A stretch of DNA of 64,000 nucleotides from Brevibacterium linens ATCC 9172. Its GTDB lineage: Bacteria > Actinomycetota > Actinomycetes > Actinomycetales > Brevibacteriaceae. The notes below the pieces were generated by a model. That model was given only the letters and a program-made list of their open reading frames with translations. It searched no databases and was not told the DNA's origin. The stretch spans positions 51,163 to 115,162 of the forward strand of contig NZ_FXYY01000011.1 in assembly GCF_900169165.1 (NCBI RefSeq), given 5' to 3'. The position numbers and the translations under genes were made by a program. Below are positions 24,301 to 31,419 of this stretch, in pieces (within the stretch, counting starts at the first letter, position 1; every line of letters starts with the position of its first letter).

Positions 24301-26827
24301 CCAGAGCCCGCAAGCGCTCCGGCAGCGTCACCGGGATCCAGTCACCGGAGAGCAAGACGTGGCGGAGGTTCGCAAACGCCTGCCGCGCCAGCTCGGGCAC
24401 GGTCCGGGCGTATTCCAGCAGCATCTCCATCAGGGCAGGAGCCGAGTTCCACACCGTCACACGGTGCTCGGCCATCTGCTCCAACCAATGGTGTGGGTCG
24501 CGCAGCCTGTCGTTGTCTGGCAGCACGATGCTGCCGCCTGTGCCGAGGACCCCGAAGAGATCGTAGACGGACAGATCGAACGACAATGCTGAGATGGCGA
24601 AGACGCGATCGGCGGAAGTGATTGCGAACCGATGGTTGATCTCGTCGATCGTTGTGCGCGCCTGCGCATGCTCGATGGCGACGCCTTTCGGCGCCCCCGT
24701 TGATCCGGAGGTGAAGATCACGTAGGCGAGTTCATGTGCGGTCGCGGTCCGGTCTCGGCGCTCAGAGGCCTGTTGACTGCGGTCGAGGGCTGCACGTTCG
24801 ACTCCTGGAGGCAGGATGAGGGATTCATCGGCGAAGGCGATTGTGAGACCGGTGCGCTCACAGATCGTTTCGAGCCTCGTGGTCGGCCAGGCTGGATCAG
24901 CAGGGACATAGCCTGCTCCGGTAAGCATCGTGGCGAGGACCGCGACAATCTGGTCAACTCCCTTGGGCAGAGCGATGAGGACCAATGAGCCGGGGCCCAC
25001 TCCTTGGGCGCGCAGTGCGCGAGAGAGGGCTTCAGCCTTCTCGGCGAGTGCATCATGGCCGACGACTGTCGTTGATGTGAGGAGGGCAGGGGCGCTTCCC
25101 CGCCGTGGGCCCGTCACCGTCCACGGATCGTGCAGGAGCGGCCCGCAGTCTAGGCGTGCAGTCGGTTCATCCGTCGGCCGTGCGGTGGGATCCCATCCAG
25201 GTGCCGGACGTTCCCACCCGTCCTCGTTGACCAGGGCTTCCAGAAGCGCAGTCTCCATGCCGCGAATACCGTCGATCGTTGCAGCGTCGAAAGCACTGGT
25301 GACGACATCGTGAGTGAGCACAAGAGCGCCGTCTTCCTCCCACACCAGGTGATCCCACAGAACCTGCGGGGTCTGCGAGACACCGAAGACGCGATCCCCG
25401 AGCCACCGATCATCCGTGCCCGCCGATTGGCCGATTCCAGAGGTGAACACGATCGGCCATGGTCCTTCTCCCGGGCGATCGCGAGCGACTTCGATGCCGT
25501 CGTAGGTGCTGTGGTCGACGACGTCCCAGAAACGCCGATTGACCGCCTCCGCGGTGGTGGCGAACGAATCGGACGAATCCGGACGGAATCCGTGTTCCGG
25601 CGAGAGCGGCAGCAGCGCTGTCGAGGAGTAGTCACCGACGACGGCGGCATCAGCATCGGGCCGGTCGTAGACGGTCAGAGTCATCGTCAGACCAGCTGCA
25701 GTCTCTTCGGTCTCGGGCGGTCTCCACCGATGGCAGGCGAGAGCGAAAGCAGTGAGAACGACCGAGGACGTAGACAGGCCTCGAGCCTGCGCCCGCTTGA
25801 CGATCTGTGTCCAGACTCCAGCTTCGATGACCGTGCGCCGGCGGGCGAAACGTGTGGCGGTCTGTGGGAACTCTGCTGGGGCGAGCGCCGTACGGGGAAT
25901 ACGCTGCTGGGCCCACCACTGGCGGTCGCGTGCGCGTTGCCGCTGTCGAAGAGGATTCAGGGAGCGCTCTTCGATCGCTTGAGCGAAAGTCCGCTCGGGT
26001 GGGCCGATCTGCGTGTGGGGCCTGGCGTAGAGCTCACCCCATTGGCGCATGATGAGCCCCCATGACGCGAAGTCGACGAGTAGAGCGTCGAAGCCGATGC
26101 ACATGCGCAACAGCCCGCCGGGAAGGAGAATCGCGGTCATATCGACGACCGGCCACACGTCGGTTGGTCGACATTGATGTGAGAGGCGCTCGCGCAGCTC
26201 ATCTGCCCGCGCCCGCGCGGCTTCGGGTTCCTCGTGTCGCAGGTCGATTCTCGGTATCGTCCAGGCACGCAGATCGTGGACCGCGATCTGCGGCCTACCT
26301 GCACGGTCGATGATCGTCCGCAGCATCGGATGGGCAGCTGCGATGCGCTTCCACGCCGTTTCGATCCTTGCGAGTTCGGCTTCGACTCCGTCGTCCGAAG
26401 CTCGCTTCGCGGTGCGTTCGTACTCGTGATACCAGAACGTCGAAACGCCACCTCCGGTGAAATCGTCCCCGCGCCCACTCCAGTACGCCTCCTGGACGAC
26501 GGTGAGCTCACACGGCTCCGCCGGCACCGCGCAGTCCGCAGACGACTGTGATGCCGTGAGCGCCTCTCCCGCGTCCGGATGCGCCTCGACCGCAGCCTCG
26601 ACCTGATCGATCACTTCTCCCACGGTCTCGGTGCCCAGCAGGTACGTCATCGGAAGACGAATGCCGAGGGCACGTTCAAGATCGCCGCGCCAGCGCAATG
26701 TCGTCAGTGAGTCGAGACCGAGCTCCGCCAGAGTCGTCTCCTGTTGGATCTCGAAGTCTTCACCCGCGCATCGGTCCTGCAGTGTCTCGACAACGATCTC
26801 CGCAGAGTCGGTGGAGCTGCCCGTCAT
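21311..26827 (-). CDS. HMWP2-like NRPS: ArCP-Cy-A-PCP-Cy-PCP
   Basis: A 1838-residue NRPS. Approximate domains: aryl carrier (5-80, GLDSLTTL), Cy1 (95-520, DALLVDFAS fits DxxxxDxxS), A (560-1060, VIFTSGSTGAPKG and YRTGDLGRW), PCP1 (1095-1165, GLTSVQAV), Cy2 (1235-1650, DLLFCDAGS also fits), PCP2 (1715-1790, GATSVTL). This is the order of yersiniabactin HMWP2, in which an aryl starter is condensed and cyclised twice with Cys. The specificity region (VYDLFG, WNSAPALM, LLSGDW, ATEASIW) gives about DL-NLS-IW, close to the Cys code; Ser or Thr cannot be excluded. The ATG at 26827 follows GGAGG. No N-terminal ligase is present to load the aryl carrier. Confidence 0.92.
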   Translation of the reverse strand: MTGSSTDSAEIVVETLQDRCAGEDFEIQQETTLAELGLDSLTTLRWRGDLERALGIRLPMTYLLGTETVGEVIDQVEAAVEAHPDAGEALTASQSSADCAVPAEPCELTVVQEAYWSGRGDDFTGGGVSTFWYHEYERTAKRASDDGVEAELARIETAWKRIAAAHPMLRTIIDRAGRPQIAVHDLRAWTIPRIDLRHEEPEAARARADELRERLSHQCRPTDVWPVVDMTAILLPGGLLRMCIGFDALLVDFASWGLIMRQWGELYARPHTQIGPPERTFAQAIEERSLNPLRQRQRARDRQWWAQQRIPRTALAPAEFPQTATRFARRRTVIEAGVWTQIVKRAQARGLSTSSVVLTAFALACHRWRPPETEETAAGLTMTLTVYDRPDADAAVVGDYSSTALLPLSPEHGFRPDSSDSFATTAEAVNRRFWDVVDHSTYDGIEVARDRPGEGPWPIVFTSGIGQSAGTDDRWLGDRVFGVSQTPQVLWDHLVWEEDGALVLTHDVVTSAFDAATIDGIRGMETALLEALVNEDGWERPAPGWDPTARPTDEPTARLDCGPLLHDPWTVTGPRRGSAPALLTSTTVVGHDALAEKAEALSRALRAQGVGPGSLVLIALPKGVDQIVAVLATMLTGAGYVPADPAWPTTRLETICERTGLTIAFADESLILPPGVERAALDRSQQASERRDRTATAHELAYVIFTSGSTGAPKGVAIEHAQARTTIDEINHRFAITSADRVFAISALSFDLSVYDLFGVLGTGGSIVLPDNDRLRDPHHWLEQMAEHRVTVWNSAPALMEMLLEYARTVPELARQAFANLRHVLLSGDWIPVTLPERLRALAPDVALHSLGGATEASIWSITYSIGEVDPSWSSIPYGRALPGQSFEILDSEGQPTPVGAAGELHIGGGGVARGYIGAPELTAERFIDRADLGTRLYRTGDLGRWRPDGQIEFLGRTDRQVKIGGHRIELGEVEAALLRLPDVRQASAAAAPGPDGRPRLVAYVSDEDQLWHSLPESQQRKVNAHLAEAVSERLPASMVPSRFLLLPQLPTTENGKIDYKALPNPFRVPRRSDTDNSLIDGGRAAPSSKDSEPMEGEPPAGLQRIIGSVLGDDVDFARSLIDNGLTSVQAVRLANLVEDQGAARTSVQTLLSAQSVNSLIDRWSTGSSRTNDSSGTHPSPEAPRSARLDSEGTTPNGGSAPLHHMPAWASDSAALGKHGRGEIRGIANRLRRVADLLDEVGTELEAVGVQLPRALLGDVPRAGGEDTPDGDTFDLTEMQLAYLLGRAPDEHGRRLAPHFYTEAIVEGLDPDRLREAWRTVIAQHPMMRAVVTPDTRQQILSRVHVDIGIDDQRHLSSAEQSRRRTMMRAQRADRQLPTNTAPMAELHVTLLDDQRCLLAFDVDLLFCDAGSAVRLMRDLSTLYHDPHAHLSHTADTFSTWARRGKAPSAESIDWWSDHLDELPPPLTPPTPRVSSASHFTRRRFELDEDSWLYVRAFARRHQVTIGSLMLHLLGNALTPHTQKTVMLTLSQRPASQTGVVGDYTSTAPLGVGGAPSGLGVSDSLSATHAHVIEVLDQSGGDHGVHGNEVLRMLRAARRPASIPVAVSCALDPSDIDPSALLEMFGSTEYAISQTPHVTCDVQMFDVRGRFVCNVDVDESLVDLTWVDTVVSAFSGALRDCASSSEHDDLPAMSSSNQPARIESAPAEATYPSDTVSSPISTAEEPIEEVFTDLLGLNTLDWNVSWFEQGATSVTLVSAQRLLAERGCEISVVDLFAHPTPAQTSAHLGDTWAEAARRTQLDSHPPSGDCEEAGDGDTGVSDVIIRARRRGRRRRMSR

Positions 26828-26858
26828 CTCATTCCTCCGTCGATGGTGACATGTCATC

Positions 26859-26884
26859 CGTTAATGATACTCATTCTTAGTATC
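26859..26884. promoter_or_regulatory. Candidate Fur/Zur-like operator between NRPS and ABC genes
   Basis: An AT-rich island holds AATGA-TAC-TCATT (26863-26875), like the core of Fur/Zur boxes, and overlapping GATACT-7-AGTATC (26866-26884). It lies 32 bp before the NRPS ATG and 46 bp before the ABC gene on the other strand, so one site could repress both. A related sequence stands before the methyltransferase operon at 45837 (19 of 26 bases identical). Confidence 0.6.
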
Positions 26885-26929
26885 GTGATAGTGTGATCGG
26901 GTACTGTTTCCCGACCTCCTCGACTCCCG

Positions 26930-28615
26930 GTGCCGATGTCTTCGACAGCTCTCCTTCTGCGCACGCTGCACCCAGCAGCGCGCCCGCTCGTACGCTCAGG
27001 CCTCTGGGAAGGACTCGCCGCTACAGCACGGACGGGGTTCGGGTTCGCTCTCGCCTGCATCGTCCTCATTGCAGTGACCGGTCAGGTCAGCGACAGTCGC
27101 AGTCCCTCAATGGTTCTCCTGCTGACCATGTGTCTGCTGCTGAGCATGCTCGCGTGGTGGGGACAGTGGCGTGGCTCGGTGTGTGCGCACAGGGCCGACT
27201 CGCAGCTGCAGCGTCACCTGCGCTCGCGCTCATTGACGGCGATCGAGGCTCGCCCGCTGTCGTGGGTCGACGAGAATGGCGGGGTCGGACTCAAACGGCT
27301 CGTCGATGATGACATCGGCACCCTCCACCACCTTGTCGCGCACGCATACGGTTATCTCATCTCCGCAGCCGTCCAGACTCTCCTCGGTCTCGCGATGCTC
27401 ATCGCACTCGCCCCACTCGCCACAGTGCTGGCGCTGGTGCCCGCTGCCCTCGCCCTCATCCTCGCGACCCGGCAGCGCCGGAGCATGCCGGCTCAGATGC
27501 GTCGGCTGGAGGCAGCCGCCGCAGGGGTTGATCGAGCCGCTGTCGAATTCGCCTCAGGCACAGCCGAACTGAAGATGTTCGGCCGCACCGAAGAGGGCCT
27601 GGCCCGATTCACCCGAGCATCCGATCACTACGGGACTTTCGTCCGAGCGTGGGCGCGGACGGTCACGCCGACGATGACCGCCCAGTCCGTGCTGCTGTCC
27701 ACCCTGGCAGTCTGGGCTGTCCTCGCCGGAGGCATCAGCGTGGGTCTATTCACGCTCGCAGAACTCGTCATCGTCGCGATCGTCCTTCCCCTCCTCCTCA
27801 GCCCGGCCGAAGCACTTGCCTTTGCCGGACAGCAGGTCGCCGACGCCCGCGAGGCTGCCGCACGCATCGACGCACTTCTGGCTCCTCCACTCGCACCTTT
27901 GCACGAACAGCCGGCAGCGGAACCACCATTTGCCGATGCAGAGAAGCTCGAGATCAGTGACTTGACAGTCAAGATCGGCAGCACTGAGATACTCTCACGC
28001 ATCACCGCCGAACTGCCCGTCGGCGGTCTCACGGTCCTCACCGGGGCCAGTGGTGCAGGCAAATCCACTCTGCTTGAGACGCTCGCGGGCCTCCTGACGC
28101 CGACGGAAGGACACATCACCGGTGTGGAGGGCGCAAGGATTGCGGCATTGTGGCAGACACCGTTCCTGCTTCGGAGCACTGTTGTCGAGAACCTGCGTCT
28201 GGCTCGCCCAGAGGCGAGTGAAGCCGACTGCAGGCAGGCAGCGATGGCAGCAGGCATTCACGACGTGCTCGCGGCCCTGCCCCAGGGCTATCAGACGGTT
28301 CTCGGCGGTAACCGTTCGCTGTCAGGAGGAGAAAGGCAGCGGTTGTGTCTGGCTCGCTGCTTGGTCGCCTGTCCTGACGTGCTCCTGCTCGATGAGCCCA
28401 CGGCCTCACTCGACGCGGCTTCAGCCCGCATCATCGATGACGCGGTGCATTCTCTGAGAGGAAAGTGCACCATCATCCGCGCCGACCACCGGCAAGAAGC
28501 GTTGGAGAAGGCCGATCTCATCATCACGCTCGAATCGGGTCGGCTCGCCGCCGCACACGAACCGAAAGACCTCGTGTCATCGCCCGGCGACGAGGAGAAA
28601 GGCAGCGACCGTTGA
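26930..28615 (+). CDS. ABC half-transporter (membrane + ATPase), YbtP/IrtA-like
   Basis: A 561-residue type IV-fold half-transporter: six membrane segments in the first 310 residues, then the ATPase with Walker A GASGAGKST, Q-loop LWQTPFLL, signature LSGGERQ and Walker B DVLLLDEPTASLD. YbtP/YbtQ and IrtA/IrtB share this exporter-like fold but import metal-siderophore complexes; direction cannot be proved by sequence. The His of the switch region appears as RADHRQ. The GTG at 26930 or ATG at 26936 is the start; no strong ribosome site is seen, so a leaderless transcript from the divergent promoter is possible. It overlaps the next gene by 4 bp and likely forms a heterodimer with it. Confidence 0.88.
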   Translation: MPMSSTALLLRTLHPAARPLVRSGLWEGLAATARTGFGFALACIVLIAVTGQVSDSRSPSMVLLLTMCLLLSMLAWWGQWRGSVCAHRADSQLQRHLRSRSLTAIEARPLSWVDENGGVGLKRLVDDDIGTLHHLVAHAYGYLISAAVQTLLGLAMLIALAPLATVLALVPAALALILATRQRRSMPAQMRRLEAAAAGVDRAAVEFASGTAELKMFGRTEEGLARFTRASDHYGTFVRAWARTVTPTMTAQSVLLSTLAVWAVLAGGISVGLFTLAELVIVAIVLPLLLSPAEALAFAGQQVADAREAAARIDALLAPPLAPLHEQPAAEPPFADAEKLEISDLTVKIGSTEILSRITAELPVGGLTVLTGASGAGKSTLLETLAGLLTPTEGHITGVEGARIAALWQTPFLLRSTVVENLRLARPEASEADCRQAAMAAGIHDVLAALPQGYQTVLGGNRSLSGGERQRLCLARCLVACPDVLLLDEPTASLDAASARIIDDAVHSLRGKCTIIRADHRQEALEKADLIITLESGRLAAAHEPKDLVSSPGDEEKGSDR

Positions 28616-30378
28616 CGACCCGTGCACGTGGGTTCCTTGTCCTCTGTGTGGCCGGGGCAGCCGTGGCGGCTGTGGCAGAGGTCTGCGCACTCGCGGCCAT
28701 CGGTCACCTCACGGCAGCTCTGCTGGCTGCCGACGACCCCGCACCGCCAGCCAGAGCCATGATCATCTGCACCATCGTGTGGGTGTGCGCCTCCGCGGCA
28801 GCCATCATCGGGGGCCGCAGCTGTGGCTACAGTCTGTCGAACGTCATTCACGAGAGCTTGGCCCATCATCTGCTGCGACTGCCGCTTGCCTGGTTCGGTC
28901 CGCGCAGACACGGACAGATCAGCCGACTCTTCGGTCCTGACGTTATGTCCGTGATGAGCATCCCCGCCCATCTGCTCATTCCTCTGCTGCGCACAGTCTT
29001 GACCGTGAGCAGTCTGGCAGTTCTGATCATGACCATTGACGTAGTGGCTGGTGCCGTCATGATCGGATGGCTGCCCGTACTCGCAGGACTGCAGGTGTTC
29101 AGTGCACGGCGGGCAGGAACCAGCGAGGCCGCTTTGGCCCATGCTCGTGGCGAAGCAGCCGATCGGCTCATCGAATTCGCAGAGGCCCAACGCAGCATCC
29201 GGCTGCTCCCGAGCACAAGCAGGACAACCGCCGTCAGCCGCTCCCTCGATGCGGTTGGTGATCGCACTCAGGAGCAGGTCGAGGCCGTCCTCACGGTGCT
29301 CAGCGTGTTCGGCGCGGCGGTGCAGCTGATGACCGTGACAGTCATCGCCGCACCTCTGCTGCGAGGTGCCGACCTCGCCCCGGCAGATCTCTTCGTCATC
29401 GTGCTCGCCGTCTCATCAGCGGCAGCACTGCTTCACTCGGCAGCCGGGCTCTCGGCGACCATCCGTGCAGCTCTCGGCTCCTGGCGAGAGATACGCACCT
29501 TCCTCAGCCTGCCGTCCCTGGCCGAACCGGTCTGTCCTGCAAAGCAGACCATTCCCGGAGACGTCCGCGTTGAGAATGTCGATGTCGACGTCGACGCAGT
29601 CAGCTCCGACATTCATTCTCAGCCGTCGGCCCGCATCCTCTCAGACGTCACCCTTCACGCGCCCGCTGGCACTCTCACCGTGCTCCTGGGGCCGTCGGGC
29701 TCGGGCAAGTCGACAGTTCTGTGCCTGCTCGCCCGCTTCTTCGACCCGACCTCCGGCACCGTCCGCATAGGAGGTGCTGAGAGTCGTCTCCTCGGTTCTG
29801 AGGGCGTTCATTCCACCGTGGCCATGGTGTTCCAGGATGTCGAGATCTTCTCCGGTTCGATCGCAGAGAACATTCGGTTGGGCAATCCGCATGCCTCTGA
29901 GGATGACCTCACAGCGGCGATCGAAGCCTCGGGCCTCAGCGATCTCATCAGCACACTCCCCCACGGAGCAGACTCTGTGATCGGCGAACACGGCAGCGGT
30001 CTTTCCGGTGGTCAGAAGCAGCGACTGTCACTGGCGCGCGCATTCATCTCCGAGGCGCCCATTCTGCTGCTCGATGAACCGACTTCTCACCTCGATGCGC
30101 ACCACCGTGACATCGTGCTCTCGGCAATCGCCGACATGCGCGGTTCCCGCACCGTCATCCTCAGCACCCATGACACCGTCGCCGCTCGCACCGCCGACAA
30201 CGTCATCGTCCTCGAGCAGGGGCGCATCACGGGCCAGGGCACATGGGCGCAGCTGACCAGTGCGGACGGCCCATTCGCCGACGGCCCCGAGCATGGACTG
30301 CCTGAAGCGCATTCACACATGCCACCGATACAGAGCACATATGCCACCACCACAGGGAAGGACAGGGATTCACTATGA
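28612..30378 (+). CDS. ABC half-transporter, YbtQ/IrtB-like partner
   Basis: A 588-residue half-transporter with six membrane segments and an ATPase: Walker A LGPSGSGKST, FQDVEIFSGSIAENI (Q-loop), signature LSGGQKQR, Walker B ILLLDEPTSHLD and switch His in LSTHDT. I place the start at the TTG (28612) overlapping the previous stop as TTGA, with GAGGAGAAAGG upstream; the frame is open further back, but that part is Arg/His-rich and inside the previous gene. With its partner it is probably the inner-membrane importer (or exporter) of the metallophore. Confidence 0.88.
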   Translation: MTTRARGFLVLCVAGAAVAAVAEVCALAAIGHLTAALLAADDPAPPARAMIICTIVWVCASAAAIIGGRSCGYSLSNVIHESLAHHLLRLPLAWFGPRRHGQISRLFGPDVMSVMSIPAHLLIPLLRTVLTVSSLAVLIMTIDVVAGAVMIGWLPVLAGLQVFSARRAGTSEAALAHARGEAADRLIEFAEAQRSIRLLPSTSRTTAVSRSLDAVGDRTQEQVEAVLTVLSVFGAAVQLMTVTVIAAPLLRGADLAPADLFVIVLAVSSAAALLHSAAGLSATIRAALGSWREIRTFLSLPSLAEPVCPAKQTIPGDVRVENVDVDVDAVSSDIHSQPSARILSDVTLHAPAGTLTVLLGPSGSGKSTVLCLLARFFDPTSGTVRIGGAESRLLGSEGVHSTVAMVFQDVEIFSGSIAENIRLGNPHASEDDLTAAIEASGLSDLISTLPHGADSVIGEHGSGLSGGQKQRLSLARAFISEAPILLLDEPTSHLDAHHRDIVLSAIADMRGSRTVILSTHDTVAARTADNVIVLEQGRITGQGTWAQLTSADGPFADGPEHGLPEAHSHMPPIQSTYATTTGKDRDSL

Positions 30379-31343
30379 CCACCTCGAAGACGACTGACGT
30401 CGACATCCTCATCGTCGGCGCCGGACCGGCCGGGCTCTCGGCTGCGCTCGTTCTGGGCCGACAACAGCGCAGGGTGCTGCTCGTCGACGACGGCCGGCCG
30501 CGAAACGCCTCGGTGACGGAGATGCACATGTATCTCAGCCGCGACGGGGACGATCCGGCTCACCTGCGCACTCTTGCGTATGGCGAGGTCGCGGGCCACC
30601 CGAACGTCACTGTCCGCAGCGGCGAGGTCACTGCCATCACTGGAAGTGCGGGCGGCTTCCATGCCCGAGTCGTCCCTTCCGGCGACCGGTCCAGCGCGGA
30701 AGACGTGGACTCGAGGATCGTACTCCTTGCCGGAGGGATCACCGATGACGTGTCCGGTCTTCCCGGGTTGGCGGAGCGCTGGGGCCGGGATGTCCACCAC
30801 TGCGCGTACTGCCACGGCTTCGAAAGCCTTGCCCGGCAGGTAGGTGTTCTCGCCCGCACACCCGCTGAAATCATGCTCTCCCGCTATATCGCCGACCGCT
30901 TCTCTTCGGACGTCACCGTCTTCACCGGCGGTCTCGGCAGTGACGATGACACAGCAGCGATGATCAGCGAGACGCGCGCACGCGGTGTGCGAATTCATCC
31001 CCGAACCCCGGTGGGTCTGGAGGGGCGTCCGGGTCGACCCAGCATCCGAGTCGCCGAGGAGGGCACCGACGGTGGTCAGGACCGCGAATTCGAGATCGTG
31101 TTCCACCGCCCGCCAGAGCGACAGTCGAACACATTGGCCGAGCAGCTCGGGTGTGCCTTGACCGATGACGGCCTCATCGCTGTGACCCCGACGATGACGA
31201 CCTCCGTACCTGGTGTGTTCGCCGCCGGAGATGCTGCGCGCAACCCTGATTCTCCCGCTCCTATGCAGTTCGTCGCCTCGGCAGTCGCCGACGGTCAACG
31301 CGCGTCCGTGTGGATCGAACAGGATCTCTTCTTGAAGCAGTGA
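30375..31343 (+). CDS. Thioredoxin reductase-like FAD/NAD(P) oxidoreductase with CAYC motif
   Basis: A 322-residue flavoprotein. ILIVGAGPAGLSAALVLGRQ is the FAD-binding motif, HHCAYCHGFE the redox-active CxxC, and VPGVFAAGDAARNP the second FAD block. The NAD(P) loop (QVGVLARTPAE) is unlike the canonical GxGxxA, so the electron donor is unclear. Related enzymes serve as thioredoxin reductase-like dithiol oxidases in natural-product clusters or as small reductases of unknown substrate. The ATG overlaps the previous gene by 4 bp, tying it to the transporter pair. Possible roles are release of metal from the imported complex, or redox change of thiazoline or thiol groups; both are inference. Confidence 0.82.
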   Translation: MTTSKTTDVDILIVGAGPAGLSAALVLGRQQRRVLLVDDGRPRNASVTEMHMYLSRDGDDPAHLRTLAYGEVAGHPNVTVRSGEVTAITGSAGGFHARVVPSGDRSSAEDVDSRIVLLAGGITDDVSGLPGLAERWGRDVHHCAYCHGFESLARQVGVLARTPAEIMLSRYIADRFSSDVTVFTGGLGSDDDTAAMISETRARGVRIHPRTPVGLEGRPGRPSIRVAEEGTDGGQDREFEIVFHRPPERQSNTLAEQLGCALTDDGLIAVTPTMTTSVPGVFAAGDAARNPDSPAPMQFVASAVADGQRASVWIEQDLFLKQ

Positions 31344-31375
31344 TTCCTCACGCGGTTGGGGCCGGGGCTCCCTGC

Positions 31376-31407
31376 GTCGGAGAGCGTGAGTGTCGGAGAG
31401 TGTGAGT
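31376..31407. repeat. Two tandem 16-bp units in a convergent gap
   Basis: GTCGGAGAGCGTGAGT is followed directly by GTCGGAGAGTGTGAGT, differing at one base. The pair sits between the stops of the flavoprotein and the fused ABC gene. No stem-loop is obvious. Confidence 0.6.
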
Positions 31408-31419
31408 CCAGGCGAAGGT

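Noticed and set aside
26859..26884. IdeR/DtxR iron box before the NRPS
   Set aside because: The TTAGGTTAGSCTAACCTAA-type pattern is not present; the site looks more like a Fur/Zur-type box.
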